From Burkholderiales bacterium (GTDB taxonomy: Bacteria; Pseudomonadota; Gammaproteobacteria; Burkholderiales; SG8-41): a DNA stretch of 64,000 nt. The stretch covers positions 35,199 to 99,198 of the forward strand of contig JAUXYA010000018.1 of NCBI GenBank assembly GCA_030684405.1, read 5' to 3'. Positions 54,501 to 61,065 of the stretch are shown in pieces. Position numbers and translations under genes: made by a program. Each line of letters begins with the position of its first letter. The first letter of the stretch is position 1. The notes under the pieces are model-generated. The model did no database searches, was not told the DNA's origin, and saw only the letters and a list, made by a program, of their open reading frames with translations.

Positions 54501-57055
54501 GCGCCGCCCCGAAAGGCATCAATCCGGTCATTGCCGCTTCCCGAGGCGATCCGGTCATTTCCCGCGCCGTCATAAAGACGATCCTCTTCGCCCGCCTGAT
54601 CGTCAGACGTGCGCTGCAGGTTGCCCAGATCGTCCTCGGCCACATACAGGTATTCCAGTGTCACCGGCAATGCGTAGAACTCTGTCGTGACCGAACCGTT
54701 GACCATCGTGTGGTGGAGCACATACGGCGAGGAAAGTTGTGGGTGGTGCCAGTCCGCCGGAATGGGTTCGGCCAGCGCCAACTGCTCATAGGTCCGATAA
54801 AGCGTAGGACTGATAAAGTCAGGTGCGGCATATGTCAGCGGCACGCCGCCCGGCCCTTTCAGTTGCGTCCTCTGGCCTGCGCTTTCGACATACCCCTTGT
54901 CACCCAAAATATCGCGCGTGGTCTCCGGAAGCTCGCGCTGTTCGTCAAGGAGATAAATGCCGAAATCCCCTTCCTTGAAATCCTTTAATGTGATCTGCCC
55001 GCCAGCGTCGCCGTTGATGCTGACCACCAGATCGCTCCCGCTGCGCTGATAGGTGAACTTACCGCCGGCGCTGTTCCACTGCGTGCCCGAGACGCGGTTG
55101 CTGGCGTCGCGGATGATGGTGGAGGTGCTTTTGGCGCCAATCCCCGCCAGACCGCCTTCGTTGAAAACGTAGCGCAGGACGCCTTTGCCGTCGGTATCAA
55201 GAATGGTGTCATTGCCGTCGTTTGCCAAATTCCCGGTAAAGCTCTGGCCGCCGTTGTATTCATATACGTCCAGCCCCGCGCCGCCTTCGAGGTGGTCGTT
55301 ATTCAGTTTTCCGCGCAGATAGTCAGCGCCGGCATTGCCATAGAGCTTGTCTGATTTAGAGCCTCCTTCCAGAAATTCGGAAGCATCGGAGCCAAAGGCG
55401 ATCTGTCGCGCCGAAACGCTGTGGGCCGGCAACTCGACCTCAGACAGCGTAAGTGCATAACTGCTCGCCACATCAATGAATTGCGTGCGGTTGTCGATGC
55501 CAAACTCCGGACTGATGATGGACGTCACATCGGCAATGTTTGTGATGTTCTTCTGCGCAAGAAACTCTGCGCGGTCAGCGAGCCAATCGCTGGTTAGATT
55601 GCCAGTTTTATAAACGGGATTGTAGAGATCAAGTTCGCCGTTCTGGTTGTGAATCGAATAAAGGGAATTGTCACCGACGACAGCAAAGGGGTTGAGAGCT
55701 TTGAGGGCGTAGCGGTAGGCGATTGCCTCCGAACCGGAGGCCAGCGAGGCCATGCTTTCCGCAGTAGTTGACCCTGCCGTGAGCACGTCCACATGCATTC
55801 CTGGGTTATTGTCAGAAAGATTTTTTGTAATCGCTTGAAGGGAAACGATGCGTCTGTAGAATTCCTCGCGATTGTTGTTCAGGCTCCCGGCTAGCGGCGG
55901 AAAATCCCAACCGAAAAGATTAACCAGCGCGTCAACGACGCGTTCCAGAGATGAGTCGGCCTGGGCGCTACCGGCCTCGAACAGCGGCCTTAACATTGTC
56001 AGCGCTTCGGTCGGGGTGCTGTTGCGGACTTGCGCAGAAAGTCTGATGAAGAGGTCGTAGACAGCCAGAGAGTCCGTCATCTGCGAAGAGCTATGACCGA
56101 AAGTCGTGCTAGGGCTTGCACTTTCTGTGTAAATCTCTTGTCGCCCTGCTGGTTGCTGCAGGAACAGCCAGTCTTGAGATACGACATTCGGCGCTGCCGA
56201 ACCAATGACGTTTGAAATCTTACTGGCGTCAAAGCTAGGGGCACCGCCGAGCATAACGATGAGATTGTTGACATTGGTGTTAGCAAAATTGAAGCCCGCG
56301 CCATTAATGGCAATAACGTTTTCGGTATTGCCGGGAAACAATCTTGAAAACGCCATAGCCAAATGCCCGCCGAGGCTATGCCCGGAGACTTCCACATTTG
56401 CAGCCAAGGTCAACACACCACTACCTGAATGCAGCCTGGGGTCGCTCAGTTGAGTGGATTGGACAGGTTGAATGGTCCTTACCGTACGTGAAGGGTAGTC
56501 AATCACAACATCAGTACGAGCACGCAACTGCGCCTCATAGGCAAGTCCGGCCGATCCGCCCAAGACGTAAGCTGCGTTCAGTTCCGCTGTCTCCAGCGAC
56601 AAGGTAACGAGTCTCTTGGCTTGATAAACGCCGCTATGCGTCAGACTTTGCCAATAGTTGTACATCTCAACTACTTGATCAATCGCTACGCCGTCCGCAA
56701 CGATATCCCCGAGATCAGCACCCAATATATCGGCTGCGATATCGTTGGTTCCACGAATCGCCAATGCATACTCACCAGTCTGGTTGTTCTGAAACAGCGT
56801 GCCTGAAAATCCAGTCCCGATAAAACCCAATACAAACGGCGCGGTGTATTGATCGACTATCCGCCATTGCGAGACGAAGGTAGTCGCTTGAGTGGATTGT
56901 GCAGGGGCCTCCTGGTTGGAGGAAAAACCGATGGCTATAAGAGCAGTTTGAATATCATCATTATTTACCAACAACGCTCCAGCGTTACTCAAAAAATTCG
57001 CATATGCCGCTTCAGCCAATAGGGTCAACTGATATGCTTTTGCAGTTGAATTCAT
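45509..57055 (-). CDS. Giant RTX protein with lipase-like N-terminal domain
   Basis: At 3,848 residues this is the largest gene. Residues about 1-470 look like an alpha/beta-hydrolase lipase: YALAIRGTND (oxyanion region) and the nucleophile elbow GHSLGGHLA with Ser227. From about 560 to 2,330 come blocks of RTX nonapeptides (GGxGxDxUx) broken by unique segments; about 2,360-2,665 are three cadherin-like Ig domains with NDAPVL linkers; about 2,670-3,490 are 81/90-residue RTX units; the C-terminus (DLAYWHGRNDSFSGIG...LRPFSGLQ) is of the uncleaved type I secretion kind. It should be exported, fold on Ca2+ and act outside the cell. Its ATG overlaps the stop of a small membrane-protein gene, and hlyD follows. 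Confidence 0.9.
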   Translation of the reverse strand: MNSTAKAYQLTLLAEAAYANFLSNAGALLVNNDDIQTALIAIGFSSNQEAPAQSTQATTFVSQWRIVDQYTAPFVLGFIGTGFSGTLFQNNQTGEYALAIRGTNDIAADILGADLGDIVADGVAIDQVVEMYNYWQSLTHSGVYQAKRLVTLSLETAELNAAYVLGGSAGLAYEAQLRARTDVVIDYPSRTVRTIQPVQSTQLSDPRLHSGSGVLTLAANVEVSGHSLGGHLAMAFSRLFPGNTENVIAINGAGFNFANTNVNNLIVMLGGAPSFDASKISNVIGSAAPNVVSQDWLFLQQPAGRQEIYTESASPSTTFGHSSSQMTDSLAVYDLFIRLSAQVRNSTPTEALTMLRPLFEAGSAQADSSLERVVDALVNLFGWDFPPLAGSLNNNREEFYRRIVSLQAITKNLSDNNPGMHVDVLTAGSTTAESMASLASGSEAIAYRYALKALNPFAVVGDNSLYSIHNQNGELDLYNPVYKTGNLTSDWLADRAEFLAQKNITNIADVTSIISPEFGIDNRTQFIDVASSYALTLSEVELPAHSVSARQIAFGSDASEFLEGGSKSDKLYGNAGADYLRGKLNNDHLEGGAGLDVYEYNGGQSFTGNLANDGNDTILDTDGKGVLRYVFNEGGLAGIGAKSTSTIIRDASNRVSGTQWNSAGGKFTYQRSGSDLVVSINGDAGGQITLKDFKEGDFGIYLLDEQRELPETTRDILGDKGYVESAGQRTQLKGPGGVPLTYAAPDFISPTLYRTYEQLALAEPIPADWHHPQLSSPYVLHHTMVNGSVTTEFYALPVTLEYLYVAEDDLGNLQRTSDDQAGEEDRLYDGAGNDRIASGSGNDRIDAFRGGADFISAGAGRDVVIASDGNDVIEGGADGMATLGGMVTAGGDMIAGGAGNDEIYGDLSIALSLAIQQGETATASHVIGDFLSGGAGNDWVVGDAGNDLLAGGDGDDILVGGAGHDNLLGDDNRTAQDAGWSVVRQVSGNEVTGRVYRMVFSGTVEVSGSVEGRDVIYGGGGDDWAFAGGDDDFIDGGSGEDVLFGGAGSDVVIGGLHNDVLVGDGAEVPIEHHGDDYLDGGAGNDTLFGEGGDDVLVGDAGQDILRGGDGNDILIGGTGADILIGGAGKDIYVFNRGDGTDTIFDTAEAAGSPNASVLIFGEGIRKSDVKFGPGSLMIDLGPSNPDDPLAGNDQIHFENFNHDYPELTAAIGEIRFADGTSMNYADILAQGFDIDGTALDDVGPAALIGSSITDRIRGFAGSDELEGRDGDDELIGDGGADRLDGGNGNDVLDGGSGNDWLAGGMGSDDYRFVSGDGLDTLTEGSLFVRGLSDPEHVDRIMFGEGVSREQVFLLRSADGNLSVRYGVGDEILVEGQYGTVGADIERIVFADGQTIEKTELDALEVGVLDGTGGNDELYGTAGNDVLRGHEGDDYLDGGPIPERRLSGMTPVTGNDVLDGGGGADTYAMYWGMGADRIIDAADGETNTLQLLGGATFDSVKTSRDGGDLLVTMRGSTDGSRIEGFFSSGGAASWQISSEAEGSQSLLDLYDAQSTSANAYAVEAMADYKQQLLGEWRSRGQSSFDLPTHVYVRSSWSQTISEWTRLIPALPEPIVQTQTIVNDPVTSTTINGYAVRQGNRFRPLSLSGNSAFQLHVEPVVFIRESDDNHIEVEQSPGGSMISQSYTYFAGISGPFDNERSYSYTSGFMVNNVTESSYEAWIPLFLREDGTGNFSLSHHQITENPVIEEIVAGAGNNTIVGTLGSVGDHVALIDAGAGDDFIEAGQYDFVFGNEGDDEIVGGAYAYGGDGFDTLSGGSFLAGGAGSDVLRGGEGETTFHFRSDEAGWDWVEDRNGISLNEFAVKAGLVDSHSNLIYGGKVRYLNSEYLYEDAFRNWVSRNPSWPGFSRVELDHGLPYHESPQGFYVLGNSSGFPRGVPDELARGLAPAWGDGYYSWVFNSVEDMMRDFAEIGFSFNPAEVQWVPGVADLAEFTADNHEALRPFFDQGVLERDVLELADFRSGIDSLEVGFVPPGDVDGGRALRLVWGEDKVIDIELPSAGDLIGHGIEEVRFGGASFYIDDMVEWAEQSGVIGTPFEDYFIGTDGNDVIRGLGGWDFIDGGAGDDYLSGGSGADTFFFFEGAGSDTILDGDAEDVIEFDAGITSPQLHLGLGSLRLGYGASGDQILFEGFDPDDVYANALFSVLQFWDVEEVELPDGSPDFVWTLVEELTYEQVLERGFDLAGTTGNDVLRGTNIHDRFEGGVGNDVLTGGAGSDTYFFSAGDGIDTINDFVESGKLNRIVLRDYLDVDIIGSREGEYVILRVNGSDDELRIRWDDETGLGVDEVEFADGTRWDRAYLDALDVSGNLPPVVAMPIGPVFFDEDAASGFVVPAGTFQDPDAGDTLGYSATLADGDELPSWLLFDPETRTFSGAPGNEDVGTFQIRVTATDAAGASASQTFSLSVLNINDAPVLSATLADQSALQGQSFSFALPAESFADEDVGDLLTFTATLGNGAALPEWLVFDEASQRFSGVPGNSDVGTLNVRVTATDSDGASVSDTFALTVANINDAPVLGNPLADQSVTVGALFSYVVPANTFSDADAGDRLTLSARLSGGGALPGWLNFDAASGTFSATFSGIPSASNVGVLDVEVVATDAAGAAESDSFTLTVNSAPGLVLTGTAGSDVLEGGFGNDLIDGLAGTDLMIGGDGDDIYTVDHAADSIVERPDEGRDKVLSSVTYTLPDEVEDLTITGTANRNATGNALSNVITGNAGANRLDGGAGADVLVGGLGNDTYVVDDALDAVFEAASAGTDTVLSSVSYALSANIEHLTLTGHAAIDGTGNELANTITGNDAANNLLGGMGNDRLVGGGGVDTLAGGLGNDTYVIDLIDDYLIEFAGEGTDTVQAPFDYTLAEHFENLVLTGNALAGTGNTVANRLTGNALANMLSGLDGNDILDGKAGADILIGGMGNDTYVVDDVADVTVELTGEGTDTVQAGVTYVIGEHIERLVLTGNAAIDGTGNSLDNRLTGNAASNTLFGLDGNDVLDGKGGADTLIGGLGNDSYIVDQADDVVVEFAGEGIDMVSSSVSYTLSEHVENLTLSGSGAVEGTGNVLDNRLTGNSAANVLYGLDGNDTLDGKGGSDTLIGGAGNDVYVIDSLEDVAVEYAGEGIDTVQTELAWTLADHLENLTLTGSAAADGTGNAADNILIGNAGANVLSGLDGNDLLDGGAGADTLIGGAGDDRYVVDRSTDVVVEAAGEGVDTVYSRVTWTLGAHIEHLVLTGTANIAGTGNELSNSIAGNAGNNTLDGGAGADFMAGGLGNDTYVIDDAGDVVSESAGGGTDAVRTALTHVLADHVENLTLTGTAAVDATGNTLDNLLTGNSAANVLIGLYGNDTLDGKGGADVMYGGEGDDVYVIDNAGDVVIELVGEGTDTVRSSMNHVLGAHVENLVLTGSANRHGTGNELDNIIAGNMGANILAGLAGNDSLAGGQGNDTYRFDPGFGHDVILEEDVSTGNVDRILFGAGIAQADIELGRFNDDLVVHTTDRQNSVQVLNWFTSDANKVERIEFLNGSAWDIPFISARAMREVDMPGLLRGDGRALVLTGQLGNTVLEGADGDDVLTDMDGNNLFSGGAGNDSLSGGLGSDLFAGGSGNDTINTGGGLNVILFNAGDGVDTIYSDAGAANTLSLGGGLQYSDLSLSRENDDLILGSSADDKVILKDWYVGQRSLLNLQVILDASSEFDESSADPLYNSRVQNFNFLGLAAAFDAARAANPGLSSWALGDALTQFHLSGTDGAAFGGDLAYWHGRNDSFSGIGLNAALGVVGAAGFGAEAQSLRPFSGLQEGLVHLS
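46590..49040 (-). repeat. Tandem 270/243-bp repeats within the RTX gene
   Basis: About nine diverged units encode 90 residues each, with two of 81 residues (one nonapeptide shorter). Each unit has one short run of Ca-binding nonapeptides (GLDGNDxLDGKGGADxLIGG), YxVD, a GEGxDTV turn and a closing LTGxAxxxGTGN. Unit ends recur at regular intervals, showing growth by duplication. Confidence 0.85.
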
Positions 57056-57639
57056 TTTCGCTCCCCTCTGAAGCCGTCACGAAACAACCTGAAAGCATCT
57101 TCATTTTTACGAGCAGAAATACAATATGGGCTATCCAGCCAAAACTTCCATCCCGTCCAGCCAGCCTGACGCTTCTCATGCGAGGCCGAATAATTCACGT
57201 AACGCGCAAGAATCTCCTCTGTTTTGCTGTCAACCACTTGCCACTCGGTACGGGTCATATGATTGATCGGAAAGTAACGGGTTTCATAAACTGCCCAATT
57301 AAACCGATGGTTAAGCACATAAGCATTTGGAACTGTCACAACCGATTTATTCGCTAACAGTGTCTCTGCCACCCCCGGATTCTCGGTTTTCCACTGATCC
57401 AAAGTTTTATATATCCAGAATCCGGAGTCTTTGGTGCAGTAATACTCGTGCGCAATTACCGTCGGAATGTGATCCCAGAAAATAGGCAAATACAACGCTA
57501 GAAACCCTCCCGCCGCTGCAAATCGGCACTTGGCTTTGGAAAACCCTTTGTTTTTTGCCCCCCGATAGGCCGCGCGCGTGACTGCCACAAGCACAGTCAG
57601 GTAAATGACGCCGACAATCAAAATGATGAGTCCTATCAT
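57052..57639 (-). CDS. Small membrane-anchored protein of unknown function, coupled to the RTX gene
   Basis: I do not recognise this 195-residue protein. It has an N-terminal membrane helix (about 2-22), a second hydrophobic stretch (about 42-58, AAGGFLALYLPIFWDHIP) and a polar, Trp/Tyr-rich C-terminal domain with cysteines in HEYYCTKDSG and DSPYCISAR. The ATG at 57639 has a GGAGG site eight bases upstream. Its stop overlaps the RTX start (ATGA), so the two are made together. It could be a chaperone, an accessory exporter part or a protein protecting against the lipase-like domain; none is shown. Confidence 0.72.
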   Translation of the reverse strand: MIGLIILIVGVIYLTVLVAVTRAAYRGAKNKGFSKAKCRFAAAGGFLALYLPIFWDHIPTVIAHEYYCTKDSGFWIYKTLDQWKTENPGVAETLLANKSVVTVPNAYVLNHRFNWAVYETRYFPINHMTRTEWQVVDSKTEEILARYVNYSASHEKRQAGWTGWKFWLDSPYCISARKNEDAFRLFRDGFRGERK

Positions 57640-57696
57640 GCTGCGGCCCTCCAAATCACATGGGAAAGAAGCGCCCGCTTGGGGTCAGGTTTTGCA

Positions 57697-57725
57697 CTCA
57701 TACATTCCCGCCAAGAAAAATCAAA
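57697..57725 (-). promoter_or_regulatory. Candidate promoter of the RTX operon inside repeat DNA
   Basis: On the minus strand TTTGAT (57,720-57,725) and TATGAG (57,697-57,702) are 17 bases apart, 58 bases before the ATG at 57639, with TG just before the -10. It lies within the left copy of the RAYT-associated repeat. Confidence 0.35.
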
Positions 57726-57764
57726 GATACCGGAGTCAATTTCTTTTCTGCGCATCCTCTCCCC

Positions 57765-57968
57765 CTATAAATCCAATCCCATTTGCCCAGGCAACTGCGC
57801 AGCCACGTCTTCTCGCTGACGCCCCTGCTTGCGCGCGAGCGCACGCCGCCCGAGTGCTGCTGCCACTTGTTCCTTGAAATGATCTCCCACCACCGGCTGG
57901 CCACGATTGACCGCCGCCCGGATCACAGCGAGCGCAGGTTCATCGAGGTGCGCCCGGAATAGCGCGAA
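57765..57968 (-). pseudogene. C-terminal fragment of a REP-associated tyrosine transposase
   Basis: About 67 residues match the tail of RAYT/Y1 transposases: FALFRAHLDEPAL, then VAAALGRRALARKQGR and the terminal GQMGLDL. The catalytic HUH and Tyr part is absent; upstream the frame runs into the flanking repeat. It is inactive. Confidence 0.65.
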
Positions 57969-58015
57969 AGGATTGGGGTCAGGTCTTGCATTCATAAATC
58001 GCCCGTCAACAAAAA

Positions 58016-58671
58016 ACGCATTGATCAAACATCCGCGCACAATTGCCGACAACACGCTTCGGGGATCAGCAATCAAAGTCCGTGAGAAACGATTCGTTTG
58101 AAAAAGAAAACCCGCCCGCCAGCGCCAGAACGGCCCGGCTTTGCTCTTGCCGCAGTAATGCCTCTCCTGCCGCATGCACACACCCCTGTGCAAGGCCGCA
58201 GCATTGCGCTGCCGGCCATTTATTGTTTTGTGATGCTGTAAGCGAAGCGGGATGCAGTCAAATCTAACAATTTGATAAGTTTGACCCTCGAATTCCATAC
58301 GGAATACAACGCGCACCCTTGGAGATTCATTTAAAAACATGTGATTAGCATGTTCAATCCACCTGGTACCGCTGGCCAGACATGAGTGCCATAAAATTGA
58401 CACGAGACGTCATACTGTCTTGTTATTTTGCGAACACCACGCACCAGAATCACGAACGCCCGCATCCCACCGTCAAAAGTAATCGGCAATGCTGAGTTTG
58501 TCCCACAGTGTGATGGCTGAGCGCCTTCGCTGATGGACGACGCCGGGCGCGGCGGATTCCTCAAACAACGCTGACTTGTTCGATTGCAAGACATAACCCC
58601 ACAGGGATGGTCGTTTTTGATTCTGGCCGCCCAAATTCCCGCCATTGCAAGCCAGCGTTATCATCCCGGAC
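58016..58671. other. Gene-free stretch
   Basis: About 650 bases between the RAYT remnant and yajD. Open frames exist on both strands but none has a convincing start, ribosome site or family pattern. Base composition is lower in GC than neighbouring genes, consistent with decayed DNA. Confidence 0.5.
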
Positions 58672-59040
58672 ATGAGCACCAGCAAAGACCGCCTGGACAA
58701 GGTGATCCTCGATGCGCGGCGCAACGCAGACCGCCGCGCCGCGGGTTACCGCGAGCAGGCACTCAAAATGTATCCATGGGTGTGTGGGAGCTGCGCGCGC
58801 ACCTTCACCCATGCGAACCTGCAACTGCTCGAGGTCCATCACAAGAACGGCAATCACGACGACAATCCGCCGGACGGCAGTAACTGGGAATTGTTATGCA
58901 CTTACTGCCATGAGCATGAGCACTCAAAGGTCAAGGACATGGCGGGGCGCAGTGACGCCGCAAAAGAATTGCCGGCAGCAACACACAATCCCTTCGCCGA
59001 CCTCAAGGCTAAGCTCGAAGCGAAAAAGACGGGCGACTGA
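58672..59040 (+). CDS. yajD: YajD family HNH nuclease
   Basis: The 122-residue protein closely resembles E. coli YajD: ALKMYPWVCGSCARTF, VHHKNGNHDDNPPDGSNWELLC and CHEHEHSK, ending NPFADLKAKLEAKK (quoted in parts). The HNH core and two CxxC zinc pairs are intact. The ATG at 58672 gives MSTSKDRLDKV. The function of YajD is not established beyond predicted nuclease activity. Confidence 0.9.
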   Translation: MSTSKDRLDKVILDARRNADRRAAGYREQALKMYPWVCGSCARTFTHANLQLLEVHHKNGNHDDNPPDGSNWELLCTYCHEHEHSKVKDMAGRSDAAKELPAATHNPFADLKAKLEAKKTGD

Positions 59041-59239
59041 AACTGGGCGTGAAGCCAGCCGGTATTGCCAGAACGTAAATACGGCAGACGTATTTATTGG
59101 CCGCTTCAGCTATCCACTGCAAATAGCAGCGGCAGTCTTCTTCCGCAAAAAAGTGGGCTGATGGTTGTTGCCGCACTGGAGTTGGTTACGCACCGGGCTT
59201 GCGTCGCAATATCTCGAGATAATGCCGCCAGTTGTACGA

Positions 59240-59512
59240 TCAATGACGTTCGATCTTTTCCTGCAGCCAAACCTTGATGAGCGACTGATATGGCACATCA
59301 CGCGCGTTGGCTGCCACCTTGATCGAGTCGAGCAGGTGCTGTGGCAGGCGCAGCGAGATGGTCTTGGTCGAGGGTTTCAGGTTCGGCAGTACGACGCGCT
59401 GAGCCTTCGCCCAGTCTAGATATTCCGTCGAGTCACTGCCCTTGGCCTCCCAGAAGGCGCGCTCTTCCCCCGCGCTCTTGAACTTCGGCAGCGGCTTAGC
59501 TTGCTTGCTCAT
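59240..59512 (-). CDS. brnA: BrnA-type antitoxin
   Basis: The 90-residue protein matches BrnA antitoxins: N-terminal FKSAGEERAFWEAKGSDSTEY, central VVLPNLKPSTKTISLRLPQHLL (ribbon-helix-helix start) and VPYQSLIKVWLQEK. BrnA binds BrnT and represses its own operon. It overlaps the partner toxin remnant by 17 bp. The gene itself looks intact. Confidence 0.86.
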   Translation of the reverse strand: MSKQAKPLPKFKSAGEERAFWEAKGSDSTEYLDWAKAQRVVLPNLKPSTKTISLRLPQHLLDSIKVAANARDVPYQSLIKVWLQEKIERH

Positions 59513-59696
59513 AGATGCTCCTTTCCTTCCGGTGCATGTCCCGAGCCGAGATCACACGAATCAGCGTGTTGTCCTGGCGCATGGTGAATGTAACGTGCAT
59601 TGTCCGCCCTTCATGCGTTTTGCCCAACGCATGAAATCGCGATTCCTGCCCGTTGATCTTGGATTCCTTATACGGTGTGTCTGCCCGATGAGCGTT
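59496..59696 (-). pseudogene. brnT: BrnT toxin, 5'-truncated
   Basis: About 66 residues match the second half of BrnT RNase toxins: ESRFHALGKTHEGR, then LIRVISARDMHRKERSIYE. The N-terminal half, with the conserved Trp-Asp and KHG region, is missing: upstream sequence is the rpmG terminator, starting about 10 bases before the homology. The frame stays open through the terminator to an ATG at 59738, but that leader (MKNPPSGGFF) is not BrnT-like. The toxin is probably inactive. Confidence 0.75.
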
Positions 59697-59706
59697 TCTT
59701 GCGGCA

Positions 59707-59732
59707 ATAAAAAACCCGCCTGACGGCGGGTT
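59707..59732 (-). terminator. Rho-independent terminator after rpmG
   Basis: On the minus strand AACCCGCC, loop GTCA and GGCGGGTT are followed by a T-run. It ends the rpmB-rpmG operon. Confidence 0.9.
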
Positions 59733-59755
59733 CTTCATTGCCGCTGACGCGGCGC

Positions 59756-59911
59756 TTACTTGATCTTGGCTTCTTTGTACATCACGTGTTTGCGAGCGAC
59801 GGGATCGAACTTCTTGATCTCCATCTTCTCGGTCATCGTGCGCTTGTTCTTGGTGGTGGTGTAGAAATGGCCAGTGCCGGCGGTGGATTCGAGCTTGATT
59901 TTGTCACGCAT
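59756..59911 (-). CDS. rpmG: 50S ribosomal protein L33
   Basis: The 51-residue protein reads [20 protein letters not shown]... and ends YKEAKIK, a standard L33. It lacks the CxxC pairs, so it is the zinc-free form. It starts 10 bp after rpmB. Confidence 0.95.
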   Translation of the reverse strand: MRDKIKLESTAGTGHFYTTTKNKRTMTEKMEIKKFDPVARKHVMYKEAKIK

Positions 59912-59921
59912 GGTCTGCTCC

Positions 59922-60158
59922 TCAGATGTTCATGCCCTGCTCGCGCAGGTCGGAGAGCACGACGTCAATGCCCTTGCGGTCAATGGTACGCAGGCCGGCG
60001 CTCGATACGCGCAGACTCACCCAGCGGTTTTCGCTCTCGACCCAGAACCGGCGCTTATGCAGGTTGGGCAGAAAACGCCGCTTCGTTTTGTTGTTGGCAT
60101 GGGAAACGTTGTTCCCGGTCATCGGCTTCTTGCCGGTGACGTCGCAGACCCGAGGCAT
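59922..60158 (-). CDS. rpmB: 50S ribosomal protein L28
   Basis: The 78-residue protein starts [21 protein letters not shown] and has [13 protein letters not shown], typical of L28. The ATG at 60158 gives the standard length; the in-frame upstream start adds 12 non-conserved residues. Confidence 0.96.
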   Translation of the reverse strand: MPRVCDVTGKKPMTGNNVSHANNKTKRRFLPNLHKRRFWVESENRWVSLRVSSAGLRTIDRKGIDVVLSDLREQGMNI

Positions 60159-60189
60159 GGCTGTGCTCCGCAAATTCTGAAAAGGGCGG

Positions 60190-60219
60190 ATCATACACCG
60201 GAACCACCCTTCGCCTCAA
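60190..60219 (-). promoter_or_regulatory. Promoter of rpmB-rpmG
   Basis: Minus strand TTGAGG (60,214-60,219) and TATGAT (60,190-60,195) are 18 bases apart, with TG immediately before the -10, 31 bases upstream of the rpmB ATG. Confidence 0.55.
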
Positions 60220-60279
60220 CCCGCAAGAGCCAACCGGGTCATTTCAGGGAAATACAAATTATTCAATAAAAACAATTGG

Positions 60280-60954
60280 TTATAGTAATCCGCGCTCTGC
60301 AAACGAGAGCGCGCCGTCGCCGGCCACGACAAAATGGTCCAGTACCCTCACGTCAACCAGCGCCAATGCCTGCTTCAGCGCCACTGTCAGCGCCTCGTCG
60401 GCACGACTCGGTTCGGCGACGCCCGAGGGATGGTTGTGGGCCAGGATCACCGCGGCGGCGTTGAAATGCAGGGCGCGCTTGACCACCTCGCGCGGATAGA
60501 CGCTGGTCTGGGTCAAGGTGCCACGAAACATTTCTTCCGAAGCCACCACGCGGTGCTGGGCATCAAGGAACACCACAACGAACACCTCGTGCGGCCGCGC
60601 GTGCAGCATCAGCCGCAGGTAGTCGCGCACCGCGCCCGGACCGCTCAACGCCGCGCCGGCATCAAGCTTCTCGCGCAACGTGCGCCGTGCGATTTCCAGC
60701 GCCGCCTGCAGCTGGGCGTACTTCGCGGGACCGAGGCCGGGGTTCGCACAGAAAGCCTCATTGGCTGCGCCGGCCAGCGCGGACAGCGAACCAAAACGCT
60801 GCAGCTGCTCGCGCGCCACTTCGACCGCGGTTTTGCCGCGCACACCGGTGCGCAGGAAAATGGCGACCAGTTCGGCGTCGGACAGGCTCTGCGGCCCCTT
60901 GGCCAGCAGCTTCTCGCGCGGGCGCTCGTCCAGCGGCCAGTCGGTGATTGCCAT
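60280..60954 (-). CDS. radC: RadC family JAB/MPN-domain protein
   Basis: The 224-residue protein has an N-terminal helix-hairpin-helix region (about 20-90) and a C-terminal MPN domain with the metal motif [14 protein letters not shown], preceded by [11 protein letters not shown]. Once thought a DNA-repair protein, its true role is unclear. It is divergent from coaBC, its usual neighbour. Confidence 0.94.
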   Translation of the reverse strand: MAITDWPLDERPREKLLAKGPQSLSDAELVAIFLRTGVRGKTAVEVAREQLQRFGSLSALAGAANEAFCANPGLGPAKYAQLQAALEIARRTLREKLDAGAALSGPGAVRDYLRLMLHARPHEVFVVVFLDAQHRVVASEEMFRGTLTQTSVYPREVVKRALHFNAAAVILAHNHPSGVAEPSRADEALTVALKQALALVDVRVLDHFVVAGDGALSFAERGLL

Positions 60955-61006
60955 GTTCGGATTACTCCCCTGTGAGTTATTACAGAACGCACTGCCCGGG
61001 GCTCGG

Positions 61007-61036
61007 TTTACCCGTTTCCGGATGTACGGTTACACT
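61007..61036 (+). promoter_or_regulatory. Candidate promoter of coaBC
   Basis: TTTACC (61,007-61,012) and TACACT (61,031-61,036) are 18 bases apart, about 30 bases before the GTG start. Confidence 0.4.
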
Positions 61037-61065
61037 TGCCATCCCCTCGCTGTGGAAAGCGCTAC

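Larger units (their letters stand above)
57679..58015. mobile_element. Remnant of a RAYT (REP-associated transposase) element with direct repeats
   Basis: A 24-base sequence beginning TTGGGGTCAGGT occurs at 57,679-57,702 and 57,974-57,997 with two mismatches, and similarity continues for about 20 bases (CCCG...CAA.AAAAA). The copies flank a transposase tail. GGGGTCAGGT-type sequences commonly border RAYT genes. The element looks like a deletion product. Confidence 0.6.

Noticed and set aside
58331..58645. Minus-strand open frame between the RAYT remnant and yajD
   Set aside because: No ribosome site or family pattern, and it runs across DNA of scrap-like composition.
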